Both the position numbers and the translations under genes were made by a program. From Tropicibacter naphthalenivorans (lineage in GTDB: Bacteria > Pseudomonadota > Alphaproteobacteria > Rhodobacterales > Rhodobacteraceae), in NCBI RefSeq assembly GCF_900176475.1, contig NZ_FWXX01000001.1, positions 124,001 through 188,000 of the forward strand: a stretch of 64,000 nt of DNA. Direction: 5' to 3'. The notes beneath the pieces were generated by a model. It was not told the origin of the DNA, did no database searches, and was given only the letters and a program-made list of their open reading frames with translations. Below, one piece after another: positions 1 through 10,478 of the stretch (the first letter of the stretch is position 1; each line of letters opens with the position of its first letter).

Positions 1-483
1 CACGTGAATGCCCTCGACCCCTTCGGGCAGGTCGGTCGGCCATGTTCCGCAAGCGATCTGGTCGACGCGGCTTGCGAAAATCCGGTTCACCTTGCCCAGG
101 ACGCCGTTTTGTTCGTGGATCATCCGAGGCTTGCGCAGCATCCACGCAGCCCCCAGCGCCGGAATGCTCGGGTAGCCGCCAAAGCCCACCACCACGTCGG
201 GCCGGTCGCGCAGCATCCGCCACGCCATGCTAAAGACGCCGCCGATGATCTTGAACGGCGCGGCTAGCTTGCCGACAATGCCGCCGCGGGCAAAGGTGCC
301 GCTAGAGACGACCTCGATCTCGACCCCCTCGGGGAAAGCGCCGGTATAGCGCGCCCCGCGCGGATCGGTGGACAGTTTCACGCGCCAGCCGCGCGACAGC
401 ATCAGCTCGGCCAGGGCCTGCGCCGGGAACATATGTCCCCCGGTGCCCCCCGCCGCCATCACCAACAAAGGCTTGCGCTGCAT
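1..483 (-). CDS. murG: UDP-GlcNAc:lipid I GlcNAc transferase MurG (N-terminal 161 codons, cut by window edge)
   Basis: MurG adds GlcNAc to undecaprenyl-PP-MurNAc-pentapeptide (lipid I) on the cytoplasmic face of the inner membrane, giving lipid II. The reverse strand from 483 reads [20 protein letters not shown], with the glycine-rich GGTGGH loop typical of the N-terminal Rossmann domain. Further on, [17 protein letters not shown] and [12 protein letters not shown] match the conserved MurG acceptor-domain blocks. The frame is open to base 1, so the C-terminal half and the UDP-GlcNAc site lie outside the window. It is the last visible gene of the leftward dcw cluster, 120 bases after the ftsW stop. 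Confidence 0.95.
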   Translation of the reverse strand, partial: MQRKPLLVMAAGGTGGHMFPAQALAELMLSRGWRVKLSTDPRGARYTGAFPEGVEIEVVSSGTFARGGIVGKLAAPFKIIGGVFSMAWRMLRDRPDVVVGFGGYPSIPALGAAWMLRKPRMIHEQNGVLGKVNRIFASRVDQIACGTWPTDLPEGVEGIHV

Positions 484-603
484 CTGTCCCACTCCGTCAC
501 TTGTTCCGCGGCACATAGCGAATTGCCTGCCTTAGGGCAATTGTTCGCATTTTCCACTCGGCAGAGGGTCGCTCACGCCGGTGTGAAAGACAAGGGGGGC
601 GGT

Positions 604-1770
604 TTAACGCGCCCGCCCCCGCAGGATATCGCCAATCTCGCCCTGGGGCCGCGCGCGGGTAAAGGCCAGCAACATGCCCACCGCGATTCCCGTCGCGATC
701 AACGAAGAGCCGCCATAGCTGACAAACGGCAAGGTCATGCCCTTGGCGGGCAGCAGGCGCACCGCGACGCCCATGTTGATCATCGCCTGCACGCCAAACA
801 TCGCCGCAAGGCCGGTGCCGCCAAGGCGGATAAACGGGTCACGCTCGCGCATCAGCCGCACAAAGGACCGCACCACGATGGTCGCGTACAGCGCAATGAT
901 CGCCAGAACCAGCACGAGGCCATATTCCTCGGCGGCCACGGCAATGATGAAATCGGTGTGCGCATCGGGCAGCGACCACTTGACGGTGCCCTCGCCGACG
1001 CCAACGCCAAAGAAACCACCCTCTTGGATCGCGTTGGTCGCATAGCCCATCTGGGTGTTCGGGTCGATGTCCGGCGACAGGAACCCGTCGATCCGCCGGG
1101 CAAAGTGCTGCGACGAGTTATAGGCGAACATCCCGCCCAGCACGACCAGCCCCGCCAGCCCCAGCAGCAGGACCATCGGCGCACCGCCCACGAACCACAT
1201 GACGCCCCAGCCAAACAGCACAAGGGACGCCTGCCCAAAGTCCGGCTGCATCGCCAGCATCAAGACAATCGCCACCATCAAGGCAAAGGAATACGTCCGC
1301 CCCGGAGGCCCGCCCAGCTCTTGGCTGGCGGCCATCAACCACGCGGCGGCAATGCAGAACATCGGTTTGAGAAACTCGGACGGCTGCACCGAGGCGAACC
1401 CAAGGCTGTACCAGCGCACCGCGCCCTTGCCAAAGTCCGTGCCGAAAATTGGCAGGAAAACCAAGGCGATAAACGCCCCGATAAAGCCGATCACCGCCAG
1501 TCGGCGCACCATCAACGGGCTCAGCATCGACGTCAGCATCATGGCGATCATCGCCACGCCCCCAAAGAACGCCTGACGTTGCACATAGTGAAACGGGGTC
1601 AACCCGTTGCGTTCGGCCAAGGGCACCGACGCGGCCAGGCCCAGCAGGATTCCCGTGCCAAACAGCATCAGGATGCAGGACAGGCTCCATTTATCAACGG
1701 TCCGCCACCACTTGGGCAAAACCGGCTCGCCACCGCGCACGGGAACCGTGCCGTAAACCATCTCTGTCAT
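604..1770 (-). CDS. ftsW: Lipid II glycosyltransferase / divisome SEDS protein FtsW
   Basis: SEDS-family integral membrane protein that polymerises septal peptidoglycan together with FtsI. 388 residues from the chosen ATG at 1770 (protein begins MTEMVYGTVPVRGG). A longer in-frame start at 1839 exists, but its extra 23 residues are not FtsW-like. About ten hydrophobic segments are visible, and the C-terminal block with LPFVSYGGSSLIATGIAVGM is the SEDS family signature. The gene lies between murG and murD as in other alphaproteobacterial dcw clusters, but it is separated from murD by an opposite-strand flavoprotein gene, so it probably needs its own promoter in 1771-1940. Confidence 0.96.
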   Translation of the reverse strand: MTEMVYGTVPVRGGEPVLPKWWRTVDKWSLSCILMLFGTGILLGLAASVPLAERNGLTPFHYVQRQAFFGGVAMIAMMLTSMLSPLMVRRLAVIGFIGAFIALVFLPIFGTDFGKGAVRWYSLGFASVQPSEFLKPMFCIAAAWLMAASQELGGPPGRTYSFALMVAIVLMLAMQPDFGQASLVLFGWGVMWFVGGAPMVLLLGLAGLVVLGGMFAYNSSQHFARRIDGFLSPDIDPNTQMGYATNAIQEGGFFGVGVGEGTVKWSLPDAHTDFIIAVAAEEYGLVLVLAIIALYATIVVRSFVRLMRERDPFIRLGGTGLAAMFGVQAMINMGVAVRLLPAKGMTLPFVSYGGSSLIATGIAVGMLLAFTRARPQGEIGDILRGRAR

Positions 1771-1940
1771 GAGACCACCGCTCGAAAAACTGCCTCGGAT
1801 ACGCCCGGTTAGCCGGGTCTGTTCATGTAGTTTATCCAAGAATGTCCCGTCAGGCTAGGATAAAGAGGTTAACCAGCGGATTTCACCGTTAACGTTGTTT
1901 TTGGTGGCCAATCGCCGTTTTTGGGCCTAGGGGGCGGGCT

Positions 1941-3125
1941 ATGGACGTGAAAACCTTGATCCTTGGCGCCGGCGCGGCTGGCATGATGACAGCGGCCCAC
2001 GCTGGCCCCGGTGTGCTGGTCGTGGACCACGCCAAAGCGCCGGGTGAAAAGATCCGCATTTCTGGCGGCGGGCGCTGCAATTTCACCAATATGTACTGCG
2101 AGCCGCAGAATTATCTTGGGGAAAACAAACACTTCCACAAAAGCGCCCTGTCGCGCTACACCCAATGGGATTTCATCGAACTGGTCGGCCAGCACGGGAT
2201 TGCGTGGCATGAAAAGACGCTTGGGCAGCTGTTTTGCGACGACAAGGCCACGCAGATCGTGTCGATGTTGCTGGCGGAAATGGACAAGGCGGGGGCCGAT
2301 TTGTGGCTGCAAACCTCGGTTCTAGAGGTCGCCCACCGCGATGGCCACTTTGTCACCCGCATGTCGCGCGAAGGGCGCGAGGTGACCGTCACCTCCGACG
2401 CCTTGGTTCTGGCCACAGGCGGCAAGTCGATCCCCAAGATGGGCGCAACCGGTCTGGCCTACGACATCGCCCGCCAGTTCGGTCATGAGGTGACAGAGAC
2501 CCGTCCGGGGCTGGTGCCCTTCACCTTTGACAAGGGACGTTTCAGCGCTTTGTCAGGAACGGCTGTGAACACCCGGATTTCCAACGATAAAGCGGGCTTT
2601 GAAGAGGCGATGCTGTTCACCCACCGCGGCCTGTCCGGGCCTGCGATCTTGCAAATCTCCAGCTATTGGCGCGAGGGCGAAGAGGTGGTGATTGACCTGC
2701 TGCCCCAAACCAATCTGGCCGAAATTTTGCGCACGAAACGCCGAACAGAGGGCAAGCGCGCCCTGACCACCGAACTGGGCCACCACCTGCCCAGCCGCGT
2801 TGTCGAGCACCTGAGCGAAACCTTTGATTTCAAAGGGAACCTCGGCGATCTATCCGACAGCCGCATCGACGATCTCTGCACATTCCTCGGTGCTTGGGCG
2901 CTAAAACCCACCGGAACCGAAGGGTATCGCACCGCCGAAGTCACCCTTGGCGGGATATCCACAGAAGGTTTGTCTGCCAAGACTATGGAATCCAAGCACA
3001 TCCCCGGTTTGCACGTGGTTGGCGAGGCCGCCGATGTCACCGGCTGGCTGGGCGGATACAACTTTCAGTGGGCATGGTCATCCGGTTGGGCCGCCGGTCA
3101 GGCGATCCGTCAACGCAGACAATAG
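1941..3125 (+). CDS. BaiN/HI0933 (YhiN)-family FAD/NAD(P)-binding oxidoreductase
   Basis: 394 residues. The N-terminus has the dinucleotide-binding GAGAAG at residues 9-14, followed by the family block GGGRCNFTN near residue 45. The C-terminus ends with the second FAD contact, VVGEAADVTGWLGGYNFQWA. These are hallmarks of the HI0933/YhiN flavoproteins, whose physiological substrate is mostly unknown; one gut relative, BaiN, acts on bile acids. It is transcribed against the dcw genes: its start is divergent from ftsW and its stop is 45 bases from the murD stop. A cell-wall role cannot be inferred from position alone. Confidence 0.85.
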   Translation: MDVKTLILGAGAAGMMTAAHAGPGVLVVDHAKAPGEKIRISGGGRCNFTNMYCEPQNYLGENKHFHKSALSRYTQWDFIELVGQHGIAWHEKTLGQLFCDDKATQIVSMLLAEMDKAGADLWLQTSVLEVAHRDGHFVTRMSREGREVTVTSDALVLATGGKSIPKMGATGLAYDIARQFGHEVTETRPGLVPFTFDKGRFSALSGTAVNTRISNDKAGFEEAMLFTHRGLSGPAILQISSYWREGEEVVIDLLPQTNLAEILRTKRRTEGKRALTTELGHHLPSRVVEHLSETFDFKGNLGDLSDSRIDDLCTFLGAWALKPTGTEGYRTAEVTLGGISTEGLSAKTMESKHIPGLHVVGEAADVTGWLGGYNFQWAWSSGWAAGQAIRQRRQ

Positions 3126-3170
3126 CTTGGGCCGCGCTCTGCATCCATTACCTTCAGATTTACGTGATCT

Positions 3171-4565
3171 TTACTTAGGTAAAGCATCCTGCACGTTGCG
3201 GGTGAAATCCTGCCCGCGCAGTTCAAAGTTATCGTATTGGTCAAAGCTCGCCGCCGCCGGGGCCAGCAAGACCACCTCGCCCGGCTGTGCATCCGCCATG
3301 GCCCGCGCCACAGCGGTCGCCATGTCCCCGCAAATGTCCGCCTCAACCCCCGGCAATTGCAGCGCAAATGCTTCGGGTTCGCGGCCGATCACGTAGGCTT
3401 TGGTCACATGGGGCAATCCGGCGGCCAGTCCGCCAAGCCCTCCCTCTTTCATCAACCCGCCGCAGACCCAGCGGATCTTGTCGAACGCCTGCAAGGCTTT
3501 GAGCGCGGAATCCACGTTGGTCGCCTTGGAATCGTTAACGTAACGCACCCCATTCGCTTCGGCGATCAACTGGCTGCGGTGCGGCAATCCAGCAAACGAC
3601 CGCAAGGCCGCCTCAATGTCCCGCGGCGCAAGCCCCAGCGACCGACACGCCGCATAAGCCGCGCAGGCGTTCTGATGGTTGTGCGCGCCGGGCAGCCCCG
3701 AAATCTCGCGCAAATCGATAGAGGCAACCTGCCGCCCCTTGCGCCACTCTGCCAAAAACCCTTTGCGTGCAAAGACATACCACCCCGGCCCCAACAGCTT
3801 GCGGCCCGATGAAATGCGGATCACACGGTCGTCGCTCCGCCCTTCGGACAGCTGCCCCGCCAGGAAACGGCCCTCGGGTTCATCCACACCGATGACCGCC
3901 CGATCGGGACCACCTTCGGCAAACAGCCGGCGTTTGGCCGCAAAATAGCCCCCAAGCCCAGCGTGCCGGTCCAAGTGATCCGGCGAGAGATTGGTAAACA
4001 CCGCCACATCAGGGGTTAACGCCCGTGCGAGCTCCGTTTGGTAAGACGACAGCTCCAGCACGATCATGCCCCCGTCCCCCGGCGGATCAATGTCTAGGAC
4101 CCCGCGCCCGATGTTGCCCGCCAGTTGGCTTTCGCGCCCCGACGACGTCAGGATGTGATGCAACAAAGCCGAGGTGGTTGATTTGCCGTTGGACCCGGTG
4201 ACCGCGATCACTTTGGGTGCGCGGTCATACATCTCCCATCCGGCGCCTAAGCTACGGAAAAATAGGCCAATATCGTTGTCGACCGGAACGCCTGCGTCCA
4301 ACGCTGCAGCGATAACCGGGTTCGGTTCGGGGTAGAGATGCGGGATGCCGGGAGAGACCACGAGGCAGGCCATTTCGTCCATGGCTCGCCGCAAATCTCG
4401 CGCCTCGAACCCTTCGTCCGTAGCGCGTTCGCGGGCGGCGATGTTGTCGTCCCAAACAAGCACCTGTGCGCCGCCCTCGCGCAGCGCGCGTGCCGCGGAA
4501 AGGCCGGACCGGCCCAAGCCCAAAACGCCAACGACGGCGCCCTCAAACCCCGAAACCGGTATCAT
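3171..4565 (-). CDS. murD: UDP-N-acetylmuramoyl-L-alanine:D-glutamate ligase MurD
   Basis: Cytoplasmic ATP-dependent ligase that adds D-Glu to UDP-MurNAc-L-Ala. 464 residues, a normal length. The Rossmann-like N-terminal domain (VLGLGRSG, residues 14-21) is followed by the Mur-ligase P-loop [14 protein letters not shown] near residue 123, the central-domain LSPDHLDRH, and the C-terminal-domain YVNDSKATN. The next dcw gene downstream is ftsW, beyond the inserted convergent gene. A short inverted repeat, CTTTAC-N4-GTAAAG at 3169-3184, overlaps the stop codon and may mark the end of the transcript. Confidence 0.97.
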   Translation of the reverse strand: MIPVSGFEGAVVGVLGLGRSGLSAARALREGGAQVLVWDDNIAARERATDEGFEARDLRRAMDEMACLVVSPGIPHLYPEPNPVIAAALDAGVPVDNDIGLFFRSLGAGWEMYDRAPKVIAVTGSNGKSTTSALLHHILTSSGRESQLAGNIGRGVLDIDPPGDGGMIVLELSSYQTELARALTPDVAVFTNLSPDHLDRHAGLGGYFAAKRRLFAEGGPDRAVIGVDEPEGRFLAGQLSEGRSDDRVIRISSGRKLLGPGWYVFARKGFLAEWRKGRQVASIDLREISGLPGAHNHQNACAAYAACRSLGLAPRDIEAALRSFAGLPHRSQLIAEANGVRYVNDSKATNVDSALKALQAFDKIRWVCGGLMKEGGLGGLAAGLPHVTKAYVIGREPEAFALQLPGVEADICGDMATAVARAMADAQPGEVVLLAPAAASFDQYDNFELRGQDFTRNVQDALPK

Positions 4566-4638
4566 GTCTTACCCTCTGCGGCTGTTCGTTAAAACTTGCT
4601 AAATGCTCAACACAAGCGCAAGCACCTCGCAAGCAGTA

Positions 4639-5721
4639 TTAACGCACCTTCAGCGTTGCCAGACCGATCATCGCGAGGATCAGCGAAATGATCCAAAAGC
4701 GGATGACAATCTGCGGCTCGGCCCAGCCTTTTTTCTCGTAGTGGTGATGGATCGGCGCCATGAGGAACACGCGCTTACCCGTTCTTTTAAAATACAAAAC
4801 TTGGATGATGACCGACAGCGCTTCGACCACGAAAAGACCGCCGACGATGCCCAGAACCAGCTCGTGTTTGGTGGCGACCGCAATCGCGCCCAAAGCGCCG
4901 CCAAGCGCCAGAGAGCCGGTATCCCCCATGAAAACGGCCGCAGGCGGCGCGTTGTACCACAGGAACCCAAGCCCGCCACCGACAACGCCCGCAGCAAAGA
5001 CCAGGATCTCGCCCGTTCCGGGGACGTAGTGGACGTCTAGATACTCGGTAAAGTCAACGCGGCCAACGGCATAGGCGATGATCCCCAGCGTTGTCGTCGC
5101 AATCATCACCGGCATGATGGCCAGCCCGTCCAGCCCGTCCGTCAGGTTTACGGCGTTGGCCGATCCCACGATCACGATCATCGCGAAGGGGATAAAGAAG
5201 TAACTCATGTTAATGAGCGTATCCTTGAAGATCGGCAGAGCCAGTTGATAGCTCAGCTCCGAGGGGTGGTACTGCGCGGCCCAGAAACCGGCGATGCCTG
5301 CGATGATAAAACCCAACAAAAGCCGGACCTTACCGGACACGCCGTCGGTGTTTTGCTTGCTGACCTTGGCGTAATCATCGGCGAACCCGATCAACGCGTA
5401 GGCGATGGTCACGAACAGCACCATCCACACAAAGGGATTGTCCAGCCGCGCCCACAAAAGGGTCGACGTCACGAGCGCGCCAATGATTAACAAACCACCC
5501 ATGGTCGGGGTGCCCGCCTTAACGAAATGCCCCTCGGGGCCATCGCTGCGGATCGGCTGCCCCTTGCCCTGTTTGCGGCGCAAAACGTTGATCAGCGGCA
5601 GGCCGAACAGAAATCCGAACACCAGCGCGGTCAGAAAAGCGCCCCCAGCGCGAAAGGTGATGTACCTGAAAAGGTTGAAGAAATCACCACCATCACTGAG
5701 TTCGGTCAGCCAGTACAGCAT
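4639..5721 (-). CDS. mraY: Phospho-N-acetylmuramoyl-pentapeptide transferase MraY
   Basis: Integral membrane enzyme that transfers phospho-MurNAc-pentapeptide from UDP to undecaprenyl phosphate, forming lipid I. 360 residues, the standard length, with about ten hydrophobic segments. The catalytic aspartate motif is GFADDYAKV near residue 115, the family signature is [13 protein letters not shown] near 195, and the histidine motif [13 protein letters not shown] is close to the C-terminus. It starts nine bases after the murF stop and is followed by 73 bases before murD. Confidence 0.97.
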   Translation of the reverse strand: MLYWLTELSDGGDFFNLFRYITFRAGGAFLTALVFGFLFGLPLINVLRRKQGKGQPIRSDGPEGHFVKAGTPTMGGLLIIGALVTSTLLWARLDNPFVWMVLFVTIAYALIGFADDYAKVSKQNTDGVSGKVRLLLGFIIAGIAGFWAAQYHPSELSYQLALPIFKDTLINMSYFFIPFAMIVIVGSANAVNLTDGLDGLAIMPVMIATTTLGIIAYAVGRVDFTEYLDVHYVPGTGEILVFAAGVVGGGLGFLWYNAPPAAVFMGDTGSLALGGALGAIAVATKHELVLGIVGGLFVVEALSVIIQVLYFKRTGKRVFLMAPIHHHYEKKGWAEPQIVIRFWIISLILAMIGLATLKVR

Positions 5722-5730
5722 AACAAGTCC

Positions 5731-7164
5731 CTACCCTTCTACGTCCGCCGGGGCTTGGCGCATTTTGCGGATCGCGTCAACCACACGGCCGACCCCCATG
5801 CTTAACGACCCCTTTGCCAGCACAACGTCCCCGGCATCCAGATCATGCGCCACGCGCGCAACCATCTTGTCGCTCGTCTCGGTCCAATGGCCGCGTTTGT
5901 GCTCTGGCAGCGCCAGCCACATCTCGCGCATCAGCGGCCCCATGCAGTGAACAAGGTCGATTTTTTCCATGCACGGCAGCGCGGCAATCGCTGCGTGCAA
6001 GGCTTTTTCCCGCGCGCCGAGCTCTTTCATGTCGCCCAAATAGGCGATCCGGCGCCCCTGGGAAATCCGCCCCAAACCATTGCGCGGCTCGGCTGCGGCC
6101 AACACTTCAAGCGACGCGCCCAGCGAGGCCGGGTTCGAATTATAGGCGTCATCAATCAACTCAAAGCTGAGCCGCGAATCGACAGGGTCCAGCTGAATCC
6201 GCTCGCGCAGACCGCGTCCCGCTCCTGCTTGCCACTGCGCCAAGGACGCAATCGCCAGCGCGCGATCCCGCCGCAGGGCGTGCACAACGGCCAAAGCACC
6301 CATGGCGTTCACCGCAAAATGCCGCCCCGGGACCATGACTTTGAACAGGATCGGCGTGCGCCAAGCGCGCCCCTGCGCCACGGTGCAGGTGTCCTTGATG
6401 GTCACCTCTTCGACGCGGTGGTGGTTCCCAACCGCCTCGCCAAAGGAAATCAGACGCGCGCCAGCGTGCAAGGCCGCGGCGCGCAAAATCGGGCTAACCT
6501 CAAGATCGCCGTTGAACACCGCGACGCCATTCGGCTCAAGCCCTTCGAAAATAGCGGCTTTTTCGCGCGCGATGCCCTGGATGCTTTCAAAGGCCGCCAA
6601 ATGGGCCGGGGCCACAATCGTCACCATCGCCACATGCGGGCGGGCCATCCGGGCCAGCGGCGCAATCTCGCCGGGGTGGTTCATGCCGATCTCGATCACG
6701 GCAAAATCCACGTCGCGCGGCATCCGCGCCAGTGTCAGCGGCACGCCCCAATGGTTGTTGTAGCTTTTCTCGGCGGCGTGCACCGTGCCCTGCCCGCCCA
6801 GAACCGTGCGCAGCATTTCCTTGGTGCTGGTCTTGCCCACAGAGCCGGTCACCGCAACAACCTTGGCGCGAGTGCGCGCGCGGGCGGCGCGGCCCAAATC
6901 CTCAAGCCCTGTCAGAACATCGTCGACCAGCAGCAGCGGCGCGTCCTCTGGCACGCCGTCAGGAATGCGCGACACCAACGCGGCCCCTGCCCCGGCGGCC
7001 AAGGCCTGCGCCACAAAGTCATGGCCATCGCGCGCCGCCTTGAGCGCCACGAACAGATCGCCGGGTTGAATCGTGCGCGTGTCGATGGACACGCCCGACA
7101 CCTCGAACGGCGCAAGAGCGCGCCCGCCGGTGGCCTCTGCCGCCTCTGCCGAAGTCCACAGCAT
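5731..7164 (-). CDS. murF: UDP-N-acetylmuramoyl-tripeptide:D-Ala-D-Ala ligase MurF
   Basis: Adds D-Ala-D-Ala to complete the UDP-MurNAc-pentapeptide in the cytoplasm. 477 residues from the ATG at 7164. The P-loop AVTGSVGKTSTKEML lies near residue 107, then YNNHWGVPLTLA, and IDDAYNSNPASL in the central domain. The start region is GTGATG: a GTG at 7167 overlaps the murE stop by four bases and the ATG at 7164 overlaps it by one, so either start couples translation to murE. The ATG is preferred here because the protein then begins MLWTSAEAA as in relatives. Confidence 0.97.
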   Translation of the reverse strand: MLWTSAEAAEATGGRALAPFEVSGVSIDTRTIQPGDLFVALKAARDGHDFVAQALAAGAGAALVSRIPDGVPEDAPLLLVDDVLTGLEDLGRAARARTRAKVVAVTGSVGKTSTKEMLRTVLGGQGTVHAAEKSYNNHWGVPLTLARMPRDVDFAVIEIGMNHPGEIAPLARMARPHVAMVTIVAPAHLAAFESIQGIAREKAAIFEGLEPNGVAVFNGDLEVSPILRAAALHAGARLISFGEAVGNHHRVEEVTIKDTCTVAQGRAWRTPILFKVMVPGRHFAVNAMGALAVVHALRRDRALAIASLAQWQAGAGRGLRERIQLDPVDSRLSFELIDDAYNSNPASLGASLEVLAAAEPRNGLGRISQGRRIAYLGDMKELGAREKALHAAIAALPCMEKIDLVHCMGPLMREMWLALPEHKRGHWTETSDKMVARVAHDLDAGDVVLAKGSLSMGVGRVVDAIRKMRQAPADVEG

Positions 7165-8645
7165 CACAAGCCCTTTCCGTCCAGCGCCGCCACCGCTACG
7201 CTGGCTTGTTCAACGTCATCAAAGGGATAGACCGTGTCGCCCACGATCTGCCCGGTCTCGTGGCCCTTGCCGCAAATCAGCAGCGCGTCCCCCGGCCCAA
7301 GGCCATCAACGCCGCGCAGGATCGCCTCGGCGCGGTCCGCGATGTTGAGCGCCTCGGGGCAGCCTTCCATCACGGCGGCGCGGATGTCGGCCGGATTTTC
7401 CGAGCGCGGGTTGTCGTCGGTGACGATCACCATATCCGCATGGTCCGCCGCCGCCTGCCCCATCAAGGGCCGTTTGGAGCTGTCACGGTCGCCGCCCGCG
7501 CCGACGATCGCCACAAGCCGGCCCATCACGTGGGGGCGCAGCGCCTGGATCGCGGTTGCCACGGCGTCGGGCGTGTGGGCGTAATCGACAAACACCGCCG
7601 CGCCGTTTTCGCGCGTGGCGGCCAATTGCATCCGCCCGCGCACGGTGCCCAGCAAGGGCAGCATGTCGAACACGTCCTCCGGCTCGCCACCAGAGGCGAT
7701 CACAAGACCCGCCGCCAGCAGCACGTTTTCCGCCTGGAAACCGCCGATCAGTTGCAGGCGCTCTTGGCGCACAAGCCCTTCAAAGCTCAGCCGAATTTCC
7801 TGCCCCGTCGCGTCAAAGCGTTGCGCGGTCAGGCACAGGTCCGCCGCCTCGCGCCCCACGGTCAAGACCTCTTGGCCACGCGCGCGCGCAATCGCTAGCA
7901 TGTCTACGCCGCGCGGATCGTCGATGTTGATCACGGCCACGCCGTCTTCGGGCAGCACGCGCGCGAACAGCCCCGCCTTGGCATCAAAATACTCGTCAAA
8001 GCTGTGGTGGTAGTCCAGATGGTCCTGCGTAAAGTTGGTAAATCCGGCGGCGGTCAGTTGCACCCCGTCAAGGCGGCGCTGCGCGAGCCCGTGCGAGGAT
8101 GCCTCCATCGCGGCGCATTCCACGCCCGCCTCTGCCGCGCCGGACAACATGCGGTGCAGGGTGATCGGCTCGGGCGTCGTATGTTTCGACGGCGCTTGCC
8201 AGTCGCCTTCAACCCCGGTGGTGCCGATGTTGACCGCGCGAATGCCCATCTCCTGCCAGATCTGGCGGGTAAAGGTCGCAACGCTCGTCTTGCCGTTGGT
8301 GCCGGTGACGGCCACCACGCACTCGGGCTGACGGCCAAACCACAGCGCCGCCGTATAGGCCAGCGTCTGGCGCGGGTCTTCGGCGATGACCACGGCGGGG
8401 TCGAATTCCTCGATCACCTCGGCGGCAATGCGCGCGCCCTCGGCGTCGGTCAGGATCGCGCCCGCCCCCTGCCGCAGGGCGAATTGGATAAATTCCGCCC
8501 CATGCACCCGCGTGCCGGGCAGCGCGGCGAACAGGAACCCATCCTGCACTTCGCGGCTGTCCACAGCCAACCCGGTCACGGACACCTCTCGGCCCCCGCG
8601 CGCGGTCAATCCCAAGTCTGCAAGGCTTTGCACTCGCTGGTTCAT
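7164..8645 (-). CDS. murE: UDP-N-acetylmuramoyl-L-Ala-D-Glu:meso-diaminopimelate ligase MurE
   Basis: Adds meso-diaminopimelate to the peptide stem. 493 residues. The P-loop is AVTGTNGKTSVATF near residue 113, followed by the TTPEP nucleotide motif. The C-terminal domain carries VTDDNPRSENP; the DNPR tetrad is the known marker of meso-Dap-specific MurE as opposed to Lys-specific enzymes. The stop overlaps the start of murF. A 42-base gap separates it from ftsI upstream, so it is most likely read through from the mraZ promoter region. Confidence 0.97.
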   Translation of the reverse strand: MNQRVQSLADLGLTARGGREVSVTGLAVDSREVQDGFLFAALPGTRVHGAEFIQFALRQGAGAILTDAEGARIAAEVIEEFDPAVVIAEDPRQTLAYTAALWFGRQPECVVAVTGTNGKTSVATFTRQIWQEMGIRAVNIGTTGVEGDWQAPSKHTTPEPITLHRMLSGAAEAGVECAAMEASSHGLAQRRLDGVQLTAAGFTNFTQDHLDYHHSFDEYFDAKAGLFARVLPEDGVAVINIDDPRGVDMLAIARARGQEVLTVGREAADLCLTAQRFDATGQEIRLSFEGLVRQERLQLIGGFQAENVLLAAGLVIASGGEPEDVFDMLPLLGTVRGRMQLAATRENGAAVFVDYAHTPDAVATAIQALRPHVMGRLVAIVGAGGDRDSSKRPLMGQAAADHADMVIVTDDNPRSENPADIRAAVMEGCPEALNIADRAEAILRGVDGLGPGDALLICGKGHETGQIVGDTVYPFDDVEQASVAVAALDGKGL

Positions 8646-8687
8646 GAAAGCACCCCAGCCTTCTTTAAATATTAACGCCGTGCAGCC

Positions 8688-10478
8688 CTATTGAGAGATT
8701 TGCACGATGCCTTCCAATTGCCCCAACTGGTACTCCGGGCGCAAGCCCAGCAGCGGCGCAATCCTGCCGATCATCTCGGCGGCCACCGGAACGGCGGTCC
8801 AACCGGCGGTGCGGCGCGGTTTTTCCCCGCTGGTCTCAATCGGCTCGTCCAAGGTCACCACCAGCACGTATTTCGGGTCATGCGCCGGGAACATGCTGGC
8901 GAAAGTGGTGATCGTCTTGTCCTTATAGTAACCGCCGCCGCGCTCCTTAGGCTTGTCGGCGGTGCCGGTCTTGCCGCCCACGTGATAGCCCGGAACCTCG
9001 CCAAAGCTGGCGGTGCCTTCGGTCACGACCTTGCGCAGCATGTCCTGCGCGGCCTGTGCGACGGCGGGGCTCATGACCTGCGGGCCGTTCTGCGGGCCGC
9101 GCTGTTTCAGCAGGGTCGGCGTGATCGCGCGCCCGCCGTTGGCGATGGTCGCATAGCCCGCCGCCAGATGCAGCGGAGTGGTCGAAATCCCGTGGCCATA
9201 GGAAATCGTCACCGCCGACAGGTCCGTCCAGCGCTGCGGCAAGAGCGGCTGACCGCCCTTGGCTTCGACCATCTCCAGCGGGACCGGCTCGAAAAAGCCA
9301 AGCGACTTGAGGAACTCTTGCTGCCGGGTCGGGCCAATGGCCAAAGCCATCTTGCCGGTGCCGCGGTTCGACGATTTCACGATAATCTGCTCGACGGTGG
9401 CTTCGCCGTAGTTGTGGTTTTCAAACTCGCCAATGCGGTGGCCGCCAACCTTCATCGGCGGGCGCGTGTCGATCACCGTTTGCGGATGCACAAGTCCAAG
9501 TTGCATCGCCTGCGCGGCGGCAAAGATCTTGAAGGTGGAGCCAAGCTCATAGACCCCCTGCACGGCACGGTTGAACAGAGGACTGTCAGAGGGGCTGCCT
9601 TCGGTGGGTGGACGGGGGCGGTCATTCGGGTCGAAATCCGGCAGGCTCACAAGGCTGATCACCTCGCCCGTCTGCACGTCCATCAACACGCTCGCCGCGC
9701 CTTTGGCGTTGAGCAGCTTCATGCCCGTGTCCAGCACTTCCTCGGCGGCGGCTTGCACGGTCAGGTCGAGGGACAGCTCCAGCGGCGCGCCCTCGCGGGC
9801 CGGATCACGCAGCTTGTCCTCAAAGAATTTCTCGATCCCGGCGGTGCCGATCACCTCGGCGGAATGCACGCCTTCCTTGCCGAAAGACGCGCCGCCAAGG
9901 ACGTGCGCGGCAATGGCACCGTTCGGATAAAGGCGCATCTCGCGCGGGCCGAACAAGAGACCAGGATCGCCGATGTCGTGCACCGCCTGCATCTGCTCTG
10001 GGCTGATCTTTTTCTTGACCCAAAGGAACTTACGCTTGGGGTCGGTAAATCGTTTGGCCAGCTTTTCCGCATCCAGATCGGGGAAGATCTGCGCCAATTC
10101 CTGCGCCGCGCGGACGGGTTCGATCATTTGCTGCGGGTGCGCGTACAGCGAATGCGTGGTCATGTTGGTGGCCAGCACCCGGCCCCGCCGGTCGACGATA
10201 TCGGCGCGGCTGGCGACGATGGACGCCCCGGTCGAGGCGGCGCGCGGCTCTGCCGGTTCGGACGCCGACAGCATCCCCATGCGCGCGCCCACCACGGTGA
10301 ACGCACCAAAGAACATCACCGCCAGAACCAGCAAGCGCCCCTCTGCGCGCACCCGCGACTGGTCGCGCATCTGCTCGTGCCGAATGCGCAGGTTCTCGCG
10401 CTCGATGGCGTCAGGGTTCTCGCCCTTTTGACGGGCCTCAAGGATACGCGCCAAGGGGCGCAAAGGCGTGCGGATCAT
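8688..10478 (-). CDS. ftsI: Septal transpeptidase FtsI (PBP3)
   Basis: Class B penicillin-binding protein that cross-links septal peptidoglycan in the periplasm. 596 residues: a short cytoplasmic N-terminus, one membrane anchor around residues 47-70 (RLLVLAVMFFGAFTVVGA), a PBP-dimer domain, and a transpeptidase domain. The active-site motifs are all present: SxxK in ELGSTFKIFAA, SxN in VKSSNRGTGKMA, and KTG in VGGKTGTADKPK. The start overlaps the ftsL stop by four bases (ATGA), the usual arrangement for this pair. Confidence 0.97.
   Translation of the reverse strand: MIRTPLRPLARILEARQKGENPDAIERENLRIRHEQMRDQSRVRAEGRLLVLAVMFFGAFTVVGARMGMLSASEPAEPRAASTGASIVASRADIVDRRGRVLATNMTTHSLYAHPQQMIEPVRAAQELAQIFPDLDAEKLAKRFTDPKRKFLWVKKKISPEQMQAVHDIGDPGLLFGPREMRLYPNGAIAAHVLGGASFGKEGVHSAEVIGTAGIEKFFEDKLRDPAREGAPLELSLDLTVQAAAEEVLDTGMKLLNAKGAASVLMDVQTGEVISLVSLPDFDPNDRPRPPTEGSPSDSPLFNRAVQGVYELGSTFKIFAAAQAMQLGLVHPQTVIDTRPPMKVGGHRIGEFENHNYGEATVEQIIVKSSNRGTGKMALAIGPTRQQEFLKSLGFFEPVPLEMVEAKGGQPLLPQRWTDLSAVTISYGHGISTTPLHLAAGYATIANGGRAITPTLLKQRGPQNGPQVMSPAVAQAAQDMLRKVVTEGTASFGEVPGYHVGGKTGTADKPKERGGGYYKDKTITTFASMFPAHDPKYVLVVTLDEPIETSGEKPRRTAGWTAVPVAAEMIGRIAPLLGLRPEYQLGQLEGIVQISQ

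Noticed and set aside
4589-4603. CtrA-like TTAA-N7-TAAA between murD and mraY
   Set aside because: One base off the consensus and placed inside a compact operon; not distinguishable from chance.
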